This document shows positions 55,090 through 64,000 of a DNA stretch of 64,000 nt, piece by piece (the first letter of the stretch is position 1; every line of letters begins with the position of its first letter). Both the position numbers and the translations under genes were made by a program. The stretch is from Gerris lacustris. Its lineage: Eukaryota > Arthropoda > Insecta > Hemiptera > Gerridae. Where the stretch lies: the NCBI GenBank assembly GCA_951217055.1, contig OX578284.1:30034187-30098186 (forward strand), in the 5' to 3' direction. The notes beneath the pieces are model-generated. The model saw nothing but the letters and a program-made list of their open reading frames with translations. It searched no databases and was not told where the DNA came from.

Positions 55090-55440
55090 AGGGCTTCTTC
55101 AGGCTGGTGACCAGCCGGCGTGTTGCTCTATCTATAGATAGAGCAACACGCATATATATAATTGTGTGAGGGCTGTTGTACCACCACCAGGCTGGTTACT
55201 AGCCTGAATGTTTATAAAAATTACCCTATAGGACCCCCCCAAAAATGTTTTTATATATTTTTCAAATTAATTAAAAAAATAAAAATTACACGTAAGTTGT
55301 GCACAACAGCCCGTGGAAGTTTCAGGCCTGCAAAAGGGCTTATACAACTATATATAGGCGTGTTGAACTATCAGCTTATAAATCCTATAATTGATATTTG
55401 CACCCGGATAGACACCACTTAACTTAGTAGCTGATCATTT
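55090..55440. repeat. Inverted-repeat block containing a perfect 34-bp palindrome
   Basis: 55118-55151 is a perfect palindrome with no spacer, arm GCGTGTTGCTCTATCTA. It is flanked by CTTCAGGCTGGTGACCAGCC and GGCTGGTTACTAGCCTGAA, which also pair. GGCTGTTGTACCACC and GTTGTGCACAACAGCCCGTGG lie further right, and GGCGTGTTG recurs at 55347. The 86-codon frame at 55162-55422 is not recognised. Confidence 0.7.
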
Positions 55441-55647
55441 TATCATGATGCTGGGTGAACACTAAGCGTGGAGGGCCCCTTGCTGGGGTCAGAAATTGAA
55501 TATACTACCTCCAATGTATAAAAAATGTATTAGGGATAAAATATTTGAATAAAAAAAACAACTTTATTGCTATACTTTCTTCATACATACAGAAAGAAAC
55601 TCTGGCCACTTTTACTTAAGCACCCCCCTTGGTTCTAAACAATAGTA

Positions 55648-55932
55648 GTAGTAGTAGTAGTAGTAGTCTAGTACTTTCTACTAGGACGGGTAGGACGAAC
55701 CACTTGTTCGAACCTTGCAATTAGGCCCTTTTTATGCCCCGCGGTAGAGAGTTCCAGCCACTTCACACATCATACCTCTGTACATAGTACCGCCAAAGCG
55801 AGTATGATGTGATCAATAGTGAGCCATATAAATCAGAGTGTCACGGCGAGGAATCGAACCCCGTCTCGTTCCACTCGAGATTCAGTGATGGCCGAGCAGA
55901 CGTGGTTTAACCCACACAGCTATGCTAGCTCC
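55648..55932 (-). mobile_element. tRNA-derived SINE, second copy, 13-bp target duplication
   Basis: CTAAACAATAGTA at 55635-55647 and 55933-55945 is the target duplication. Read on the minus strand, the head is AGCATAGCTGTGTGGGTTAA, then a B-box GGGGTTCGATTCCTCGCC, then TGATGTGTGAAGTGGCTGG, GGGGCATAAAAAGGGCC, GGTTCGAACAAGTGGTTCG and a run of ACT triplets. The 3' two thirds match the 53012 copy. The heads differ, and this copy lacks the internal duplication. Confidence 0.85.
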
Positions 55933-55949
55933 CTAAACAATAGTAAAAA

Positions 55950-57060
55950 AGAACAAACAAACAAAAAAAAAAAAAACGCTAAAGTAAAAAAGTACCAAAA
56001 CTCTGTATTCTTCTATACACTTTCAACTATCTTTTGATCAATTTTTGAAGTATTGCCATGAATAGGGTTGCCATACGTCCGGATTTGAAACATCTGTCCG
56101 GTTTTGCGTCCAGATTTTAAGAAAAATCAGAAAGCTAAATGAGCTTTCCTACCAAAAGAAGAAACCCCAAAAACTCATAAGAAATTAAAATAAATATTTG
56201 AAGCATTTTCTAGAAGAAACGTCTCTTTTTTAATATATTTAAAATAGTAGAATTCGCCATGTGTCTGCCTGGTACTTATAGGCTCCCACTGAACGAATTT
56301 TTTCAATGGTGGGGTCTATTTGGACGCCTGAAAGAGAAAGATTATCTCTGTCAGTTGTAAAGAGCTAATATTAAAGCAAATTCTATTATCACATTCTCAG
56401 AATCCCACGACAAAATAAAAAATGACTAGCCTTTTCTAAGGAACATTAGTTCATCTGAAAGGTATAATGGGCCCAGCAGATACTAGCTAAAGTTGAATAT
56501 TACCCTTCGAATAGGGGATGAAAAATCGGATTCCCTGACGAGATGTTAGAGAATATGATGCGCAACTTCGCCGAGCGCCTCTAAGAATGTGTAAATCAAC
56601 AAGGCGTCATTTATTGGACATTATCTTCCACACTTAAAAATTTGACTTATGTCCAGTAAACTTCCACATTTTTGCTTGAAAATTTGCTTTATATCAATCT
56701 CCTACCTCTAGTATTAAGCATATGTTGACCATTTAAAATGTGGTCATCCGCACTGCGCCACCCTGTATAACGTAATTATATATTTGTAACTTATTTATTT
56801 TTCCAATTTCAAAAAAAAATAAATCTTTTTTCCTGCAATTTTTCCTCTGTATTTTTAAATGCAGTCAGAAAATAACAATAATACTTACTGTACTTTTTTT
56901 TCGTGTTTGTTTACGAATGTACATACAGTATACTTACAAAAAATAAGTTTTAGTTTAAATCAAATTATAATTATCATTAACTACGGGAGACATACAGAGA
57001 AATGAAAAATAAGTTATATAAAAATTAGTTAATAAAATAAGTTGCAAAAAACGTCTTAAT
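55950..57060. other. Noncoding DNA with two transposon-like ends
   Basis: AGGGTTGCCATACGTCCGG at 56065 resembles a recurrent animal transposon terminus, and CGCCACCCTGTATAACG at 56757 resembles the end at 11990. I could not pair either with a second end. The A-run at 55962-55976 follows the SINE. No gene seen. Confidence 0.35.
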
Positions 57061-57117
57061 TGTTTTTTTATTCATGACATATGATAAAATATATAGGTTC
57101 TTTTTTATTGGTTCTAT

Positions 57118-57189
57118 TTTTCACAAGAACCTCGGATCAACCGGCCAGGTCCTGGTCCCGACCAGGCCGATTAAGAGGGGTTTAACTGT
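57118..57189 (-). mobile_element. pogo/Tigger-style terminus, single end
   Basis: GGCCGATTAAGAGGGGTTTA then ACTG, followed by TA, is the reverse of a CAGTTAAACCCCTCTTAATC terminus. AACCTCGGATCAACCGGCC upstream is a subterminal inverted variant. The 104-codon frame 57074-57388 and the opposite minus frame run through it and beyond. I cannot match them to a transposase. Confidence 0.45.
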
Positions 57190-57809
57190 ACATATATTAG
57201 GAATAAGTGCATACATTTGGGATACAATATGTGCATATTCCGCACTTTTTTTTGTCTCAAAGGAAGACTTAAAATTTATATTTGCATCAATAGAGGAAAT
57301 AATAAAAGAGAAAAAATATGGTTTTAATCCGATTAAAACCATACACACACCCTCAGATGAACCGAAAACGTCAGTTGGCAGGCCCTAGAGTAGAAGTACA
57401 AGAGCGACTAAAGAGAATCGTGGTTTAAAAACTTAAGAATGAAAGACCTGGGGAGAATTTAATAATAAGACCCAAAATAGAGTCGGTTTAATTCCTTCGT
57501 TTCAGCCCTATATCCCCCTTAGGGATTAAAGGTTATAAGTACATATTTCATATGGATAACCCGATTAAAATAATCAATTTTAGACAGTTAGTAAAGATAA
57601 CTAATCTATCGTAAACATCTTTTGCAAGGTGAGACTATTTCTTCAAGCCTTTTTGTGTAATTTGGATGATGACCATAATCTAAATTACACTCATATTCTC
57701 AGTTGTCACTTTAAACAGGTAGTTTAATTTTAAAGTTTTATTTAACATCTCAATAATTTATAACTTTTATACCTTAAATCAACAAACAAAAAATAAATAT
57801 TTGTTTCAG

Positions 57810-57950
57810 GCGAATCCAGATAAGAAGATAGAAATTCTATGAGTGTCAATTGTGTGCAGAAACAAGGACAACCATTGGAAGGAGTCAACAATTGACAATT
57901 GTGTTGAAAATCTTCTGACACTATCAGCTCTATTCAGAGCAAATGTGACG
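57810..57950 (+). other. Possible exon with good splice sites but an in-frame TGA
   Basis: TTTGTTTCAG precedes 57810 and GTGAGT follows at 57950. The best frame reads ANPDKKIEIL, TGA at 57840-57842, then VSIVCRNKDNHWKESTIDNC and VENLLTLSALFRANVT. The two other frames each have stops. The residue mix is protein-like, but I recognise no family and no partner exon is secure. It may be a decayed exon, a noncoding exon or chance. Confidence 0.2.
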
Positions 57951-59050
57951 TGAGTTTGTTTTTCTTACTTCTAAAGTAGTAAATCTATAGTGGAACGTGG
58001 ATCGCTAGATTGATCCATTATTCACTTATTAGTTCTTTTTTTAACACCCTGTTAAAAAAAAGAACACATAAGTGGAACATGATTAAAGTAGAACATGATC
58101 CGAAACTATACAAAATTTTAAACCTTTTCCGAAATCAAGATCTAGTTTTTTTTTTTTCTTGAAATACTTAAATTGTAATTATGATCCAGACAAATTATGA
58201 AGATCCACAACACACAGAACTAAAAACAATTATTAAACAGAAATGCATTGTATTAGATTCATGTAAATATTAGTAACGAGAGTTATCATTTATATTGTCG
58301 ATTTCCTCTTTAATTCTTTATTGAAAATAGAAAAGAGAACACTTCATATTTATAAATTATTTTAACTTGGATTGCATACCAGCAAGATTATGATGAACAA
58401 TTTAGTAGAACACTCTAATGGCGCCCTCAATTTACTTTCTAAATATTGGTTCACTCTTTATCCCCTATCACCAAAGGCCCTATTTATATCTACATTTATT
58501 TATTAGACATACTTTTGATGACCCCAATACTAGTTGGAAAAGAATAATTAATTTATTAGTTTATTTGATCACACATGCTTGTGCTAACGATGGTACACTA
58601 CCAAAGGTAGTACAGTGTTTTAGAGTACTGTGGGCTAAATCTAGGGATCTTAATTGATCTATCTTCCTCCCTTCTTTTTTAACAAAGCGTAACCCTTCGT
58701 AATCTCAAGAATAATTTTAAATTACTTGTGGATACTAGTTTTAGCATAATTTACATTAATTTATAGTTAACATTTTATACATTTTTCCCCCTAATTAATT
58801 ATTCATGTCAAATAAATTCAGTGGGTTCACAGACACGGATCTGGAAAGTGATTTTTAGATTCTAAGATTACACACATCCACATACTTTTGTATCAACTTT
58901 TTCATTCACTTATTTAGCATCAAAAAGAAAAAGAGTAGTTAAAGATTGAAGGAATGCCCTTATAATGCAAAATTTAGCAAAACCTAGCTAACAGGCAAGT
59001 ATTTAGTAAGTACAGGATTTAGACACAGGTGACAAAGGATGCAATCTGGG
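57951..59050. other. AT-rich noncoding DNA, nothing firmly recognised
   Basis: A short foldback AGTTCTTTTTTTAACA / TGTTAAAAAAAAGAAC spans 58030-58064. The 79-codon frame at 58418-58657 overlaps a second protein-like frame in another phase. Neither has splice or start support. Confidence 0.4.
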
Positions 59051-59058
59051 GGAAAACC

Positions 59059-59201
59059 TATAGTCCAGGAGATAGCGTGCAAAAAAGTGTCTGACTAACA
59101 TCAAGTTAGAATTTTGTGTAAAAGTAAATGTTTTGGTGCCTATTAAGAATATATGGTCGGCTAAGTTCGTCAGCGGGACATAGCTTGGCAATAGGCATTT
59201 G

Positions 59202-59237
<36 letters not shown>

Positions 59238-59420
59238 TGGAAAGCGGCCATGTCCTACCCTTTTTGGTGGACAATGTGATTTTGTGGGACAAGCTATGTC
59301 CCACAGACAAACTTAGCCGACCATATATTCTTAATAAACACCAAAACATTTACTTATAAACAAAATTATAGCTTGATGTTAGTCAGACACTTTTTTGCAC
59401 ACTATCTCCTGGACTACTAT
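59059..59420. mobile_element. Long foldback element with poly-A in the loop
   Basis: Left arm 59059-59186 and right arm 59291-59420 are inverted repeats of about 130 bp with high identity (CCAGGAGATAGCGTGCAAAA / TTTTTTGCACACTATCTCC; AATATATGGTCGGCTAAGTT pairs with AACTTAGCCGACCATATATT). The roughly 100-bp loop has an A-run at 59202-59234. The minus frame at 59251-59003 is translation across this structure. Confidence 0.85.
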
Positions 59421-59784
59421 AAAAAGAATAAGAAAAACCTACATACATTCATAGAGGATATGACTAAAAGACCTGCAAAAATATACATGATAATAACAAT
59501 AGTTTTGAAATGGAGAATAATAATAAAAATATCATAGCTTAGCGGATCTGTTAAATCCAAGTGAAAAATAATTATGACTTTTTATGGTATAGCGTGTTAA
59601 ACTATTTTTGACATATTAAAAGTATGATAGATTTGACGCACTTAAGTAATTACAAGTTAGGGATATTAACAACTGCATTGCCATAATGAAATGTTGGAGG
59701 GAACCATTAATCAAGCCACATCTCTATCAAGTGTAAAACGTATTTAATCATTGACGGATTTGGTTTTAAAGTTTAATTTTTGAT

Positions 59785-60215
59785 AATAAGTACTAAAAAA
59801 CAATATTGTTTATCTATGATTGATACAAAATATAAAAATTTTATTTTTGTTTAGATGCGTAGAAAGTGATTCTTTTCATAGATCATGCGCGTTTCATAAT
59901 TCTTCACCTTATCACACGATTAGCGTGATTGTTTACATTTAACAAAACTAATTTGCTGTTTGTTTAATTAAAGTAACTGTTTTTATCAAGTTTTTAGTGA
60001 AAAACCATGTATATTTAATGATTTGGATTTTTTTTTTTTTTCTGTATTTATTATTAAAATTCAACAATTGTAGATAAAGTACAGTACGCAACTCATGAGA
60101 AAACTGCAGTTTCCTTTGCTCGTGTGGTTTTACTACCCTCGCTGTCGCTCGGGTGCAAACTCCACACTCTCATGCAAAATGCTACTTTCCACACTAGACC
60201 CGTAATGTACTATTT
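59785..60215 (+). mobile_element. Crypton-derived non-autonomous element, copy 2
   Basis: Parallels 13720-14320: TTTAGATGCGTAGAAAGTGA, CATGCGCGTTTCATAATTCT, GTTTACATTTAACAAAACTA, TTTTTAGTGAAAAACCATG, then a direct jump to TCTGTATTTATTATTAAAAT, GTAGATAAAGTACAGTACGC, CACTACCCTCG-like and GTCGCTCGGGTGCAAACTCC, ending CGTAATGTACTATTTT. The ORF segment after the ATG (60006) is replaced by a T-rich stretch. Confidence 0.6.
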
Positions 60216-60262
60216 TACATTGCCTCCAGGGTGCCACAATAGCTTAAAACAATAATTTTTAA

Positions 60263-60517
60263 GTCTTTATTTCCTTAAATTTCCCAAGGGAAGACACTAC
60301 CTTGAAGAGGTATTCCAGACTCCTCGCAACGCAAGGTTGTCCTCCAATATTTATTGCTGATAGTAACAGGCAAGAAATCTTCAGCCTAAGGGGCTCATGC
60401 ACTCAAAATATGGCCTTATTCACAGTGACAGAAATTAATATTACTGACCCACTCTTAGGCCATAAAATTCAGAGATATTCTAATGTTTCAGAAAGTAATT
60501 CCTGCTCATGCTCATAA
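60263..60517 (+). other. Possible terminal coding exon, unrecognised
   Basis: An 84-codon plus frame, more GC-balanced than its surroundings, reads from about 60290 EDTTLKRYSRLLATQGCPP, then FIADSNRQEIFSLRGSC, then VTEINITDPLLGHKIQRYS and a Ser/Cys end before TAA. CCTTAAATTTCCCAAG could be a weak acceptor before 60289. The opposite strand is closed in all frames. No family recognised and no linked exon identified. Confidence 0.25.
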
Positions 60518-60692
60518 TATCTCATCCTATTTAATTAGATTAGATAAAACATTTACAAAAAAGAGAAAGACAAGTTAATTCTGGTATGAAAGCATATTAA
60601 AAATAAATTGTTAAGTCGTGTTTAGTGACTTCGAAAATACCAACATGAACCTCCTACTTGATTTATGAAATTCTAATAAATTAGATCATACA

Positions 60693-60956
60693 TAGCAATC
60701 CCTTGATATCTGCAGGATCCCACATTCCACAGTGTTCTCCAGACATGGGAACCGCGGATAACTAATGGTTAAGTATTTTAGCCTTTTCTCAGAAGATTTG
60801 TAAGCTCAAAGGAAACTTTTTCCTTGTCTGATTCTTGACCCACAAGTTCAAAGCATTTTTAATTCACTCCCATCTGGTTTTCAAACATATTTCCATGACA
60901 CTTCAGTTGTAATTTGACAGTGAATAATCAAACATATGGATATCGAGGGATTACTG
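60693..60956. mobile_element. pogo/Tigger-style MITE, about 264 bp
   Basis: Left end GCAATCCCTTGATATCTGC and right end GGATATCGAGGGATTACTG, each next to TA, match as inverted repeats apart from a few substitutions. The CAGTAATCCCTCGATATCC terminus is typical of pogo/Tigger elements. Centre without coding capacity. Confidence 0.7.
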
Positions 60957-60959
60957 TAC

Positions 60960-63490
60960 TCTGGAAATATCCAAGTTGTATGATAATTTCATAAAAAAGC
61001 TTAATTAATACTTCAAATATTAACTAAATCTTTCTTTGACCAATTTAATCCATCATTCAAAAATTAAAATTTGAGGCAATAAACCACAATATTTGCACAA
61101 GTGACAAAAAACAAAGTTTATTTTTAAATATAAAAAAATAATAAATATTGTACACTGTAACAATAAAAATTAAGAAATTATTATATAGAACATTTATAAT
61201 ACACTGGCAATAAGTACAAATATTTTTTTTTATAAATAAATTCAAGTCACAGAAACAAAACCAATGCAAAATATAATTTCACTCTTTTAATAACGTTAAT
61301 ATTACCTAAAGATAGATGAATTATAATTTTTTTTTTCTTGTCAAAAACCAATCTATTACTTAAAGAGGAAAGATTTACAAAGTGTAATTTAATTAATTAG
61401 CATGCAATTTCACTTTGTTGATATTTATAATAAAATACATAGGTACTAGACCCATATATTATTTTAAATAAGTTTTTTAAGTCATTTTAGAAGAAGGTCT
61501 TAAAGTTATGATTTCCATTAACTTCTTTTTTTTCTATTATCTGGCTTTTTCTGGACACTGAGCTATAAGTATTGTAATATGTTTAGTTTTTCTCGATATT
61601 TTGGTAAACCTGATATTTAAAATCCAAACATTAATATTTGCCTTTTAAATGATGATTGTAGTTAAACTAATGTTTTTCAAATCAGTTTCTAACTTATTGC
61701 ATTGTTTTTGGTTTTTTTTAAAACATGTCTGAAGGTGTAAGGGGCCTTTTTGGTAGACTCCTTGAGATCATTCAGACGAGAGATTCTCAAAGTATTAATC
61801 GCAGACAAGAAGTTTGGAGGTTTGAAAAAAAAAAAAAAAAAAAAAAAAAAACTGTAATTGTCCAAATCATTACATTTGAAAATGACTAACATTACTGATA
61901 ACATTAAAGTTGAAAGAGTATTATGCATACTTCACACACTCCTCAGAGTATGCGTCTGAGAAATACATTTAAAAACAATTTCCATGTATCTATCCACTGG
62001 TTGTTTCATCCAAATTTTGTGGCTAGATCATATTTATTAATTCTTAATTAAAGTACCCAATTAAAAAAACAAAATAACAAGGCTGGTCCATAATAGTTTG
62101 AGAACCCCTAACTTAGACTATTAGAGCTCAATGTTTTTGCGGATGATAATTTTTAGTAAAATGGCATCATTATAGTGGACACCTCATTAACTGTAAGCTC
62201 TTCTTCCATTAATAACTCATTTACTTATGATAATACCTTATATGTTTTAGAAGAATATTTGAAAATTTCACTGCCTCTTAGAATCGCATATGCATCATCA
62301 AATAAATAGTTGTAAAAAGACACACATTTTTCAATCATAAAACTCTTTTATACATATATGCTCACTTATACATTTTTTTGTAGAACATGCTGACAATAGT
62401 TTAGTACCAATTAAATTACCAAAATAAAAATTTACCAGAAAAAAAATAAATTGTCATATTTTTCGCTGTTTTACATGGAACATTCTACATTCACCTAGTA
62501 AATAACGATCAACATTCGTAAATATAAAAGGACTTTTTGTACAAATTTATACAGAAGAGCAAACTTAATTTCTAGAGTCTCTACTTAGATACTAATAATT
62601 ACAGCCATTGCTCTTATGAGTCAATATTTATTTTACTTTATGACTTCATTAATACCTTTTTTTGGAGGTAAGAGGTTAGATTAGCTTAATAACTTTTCAC
62701 CAGGGAATCGTATCTTTTTCAAATCAACTTTAATTCTACATATCAGTGCTTAAGGAAGAGTATGGTCATTCAGTCTTCTTTGTCATGTAAGTACATGATA
62801 AATGGAATACAACTCGTGCTATAATTTGGGAGGGGGGGATCTCAGTTTTTGTGAAGTGTAAACATTTTAAGATTAACAAGATTAACAAGATTAAAAAAGA
62901 GATTATTCTTGATTAATCTTGCTGTTATTAATCTTTATTCAACTTATATCACGATACAAGTGTAATAACTGCACTCTGCATTGGGCAAAAATCAATAGGA
63001 TTTTTGATGATTTGACGTTTGATGATTTTAAATGTTTTGTTCTCAGGAAGATAAAGATCTCTGGCCACAGAAATATATACAATTAAATCATTAAAATAAT
63101 ATCCCAAATTTTGAGGATCCATGAATTTAGGTTGTTGCTCTTTCACTTAAGAACTGTTAAATAATAAATCTTTAAAAGATTTACACAATATGCATTTGAC
63201 AGGTGGTGCCATTTTAAGAGATTAATAAAAGTAATTCTTTGTTATATTTATCAATTCTTTGTTGTATTTAAAATTAAACTTCATTCCTACCACCATCCTC
63301 TGAAATTAGCTAAAAATTATCTTTATTTTTTTATTCAGAATCACCTGTTAATTGCAGTCTTGTTTCAATACAGAAAAAATCCATCTGGTTCAATAGGCCA
63401 TCTGCTAAATCTATACCTCTTCGAGTAAAAAATAGTTTTACATAATTATGAAAGTAATGACTTCACTTTCAAACCCTTATGACAAAAAAA
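60960..63490. other. AT-rich noncoding DNA, possibly downstream of the terminal gene
   Basis: Contains an A-run at 61825-61850 and a foldback at about 62871-62935 (GATTAACAAGATTAACAAG / CTTGATTAATCTTGCTGTT). Short minus frames at 61269-61057, 61928-61689 and 63146-62949 are not recognised. Part of it may be 3' untranslated or intergenic sequence of the minus-strand gene at the right edge. Confidence 0.4.
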
Positions 63491-63494
63491 CACT

Positions 63495-63500
63495 TTTATT
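63495..63500 (-). terminator. Candidate poly(A) signal for the terminal minus-strand gene
   Basis: TTTATT on the plus strand reads AATAAA on the minus strand, 326 bases downstream of the stop codon. Further candidates lie at 63327-63322 and 63335-63330. AATAAA is frequent in AT-rich DNA, so this is only a plausible site. Confidence 0.3.
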
Positions 63501-63825
63501 CATGAAAAGTCAATATTCACACTTAATAGAACGATATAAGGTAACATCTCTAGAAAATTTTTAAATTACTTACACATAACACGGCTTGAATAAATGTCAA
63601 TTAAAAAACAATGAGTGTTAACCTCCGTATCATATTTTATAAAACTTATACTAAATTCAGATCCACTGGTAATACCTACTTTGTTTTAAACTTTCAAGTG
63701 TGACAAGTTTAATGAAGATGGGATTTGATTAGCAGATCGACAGGCATCGATTAGCAGTCATAGGTACAGATGTGGATGAAGTCTTGCCTTCAACATTGTC
63801 AACTATTGTTCTGCAGTATAGAATG

Positions 63826-64000
63826 CTACACTTTGACACTCTTCTCGGATTCTGTATCTGAAGACGAAGAAGAAGACCCACTTATACTAGTATCGGAAAG
63901 TATTTTAGAACCGTTTGGCACCGAAGAATCTTTTTTAGATTTTTTCTTTTCCGTTTTAAATTTTTTCTTAGAACGAGACTCAGAGGTAGAATCGGACTCG
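63826..64000 (-). CDS. C-terminal end of a Ser/Lys-rich protein, gene continues past the window edge
   Basis: Reading leftwards from 63999, 57 codons are open to a TAG at 63828..63826. The tail has acidic-serine start ESDSTSESRS, two basic clusters (KKKFKTEKKKSKK), a short spacer DSSVPNGSKILSDTS, a run of six Ser followed by DTESE, and the end KSVKV. Alternating Ser/acidic and Lys blocks indicate a disordered nuclear or nucleolar protein tail with many potential casein kinase 2 sites (S/T-x-x-D/E) and possible nuclear localisation signals. This composition is shared by many RNA-processing and chromatin proteins, so I do not assign a name. The exon's start and all upstream exons lie beyond 64000. 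The codons avoid the Phe/Ile/Tyr bias of chance frames here, supporting a real gene. Confidence 0.8.
   Translation of the reverse strand, partial: ESDSTSESRSKKKFKTEKKKSKKDSSVPNGSKILSDTSISGSSSSSSDTESEKSVKV

Noticed and set aside
57074..57388. 104-codon plus ORF with SIEEIIKEKKYGFNP
   Set aside because: Crosses a pogo-style transposon terminus at 57118-57189, and the opposite strand is open over most of the same stretch. No transposase motif recognised.
57840..57842. A selenocysteine codon
   Set aside because: No SECIS-like hairpin identified downstream and the frame itself is uncertain. A decayed Trp codon or chance is simpler.
58418..58657. 79-codon plus ORF starting with ATG
   Set aside because: Unrecognised, another phase of the same stretch is also open and protein-like, and there is no splice or promoter support.

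Overview
This is 64 kb of AT-rich, gene-poor eukaryotic DNA, most likely from an arthropod and plausibly a hemipteran or related insect. The inference rests on the repeat content: many small inverted-repeat DNA transposons (hAT, piggyBac, pogo/Tigger and PIF/Harbinger styles), a Crypton-derived remnant of the kind common in insect genomes, tRNA-derived SINEs, and no sign of prokaryotic gene organisation. I cannot name the species.

Only one stretch looks like a genuine host gene. It is the last coding exon of a minus-strand gene that enters from beyond the right edge and stops at 63826. It encodes a Ser/Lys-rich, disordered tail. A few weaker coding-like stretches (47-184 minus, 57810-57950 plus, 60263-60517 plus) are recorded with low confidence. 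Most other open frames are repeat-derived or chance.

Layout. 1-5.4 kb: AT-rich DNA with a piggyBac-style element at 2999-3638 and half of a foldback element. 5.4-13 kb: copies of an abundant family (called A here), inverted 44-bp arrays, a pogo-style MITE at 8499-9308 and an interleaved inverted repeat at 11.5-12.0 kb. 13.7-20.4 kb: a Crypton-derived remnant, a 3.3-kb hAT element inside a copy of a second family (X), an inverted second X copy, a PIF-style MITE and a foldback with TTAA flanks. 20.4-31 kb: more A and X copies, a minisatellite, a composite MITE and a tandem duplication. 32.4-44 kb: two hAT elements with perfect 8-bp target duplications, several satellites and an (AT)n run. 45-54 kb: A copies, one nested in another element and one split by a SINE. 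55-64 kb: a second SINE copy, a perfect 34-bp palindrome, a long foldback, a second Crypton-derived copy and the gene tail.

The nesting gives a partial insertion order: X before the 14.5-kb hAT; the 32.5-kb hAT and the 47-kb element before their A copies; an A copy before the SINE. No CRISPR, operon, rRNA gene, functional tRNA gene or intact transposase was found. I did not find a convincing new biological system. The most unusual items are family A, which joins a tRNA T-arm-like box to a DNA-transposon-like shell, and a short motif shared by otherwise unrelated repeat families.
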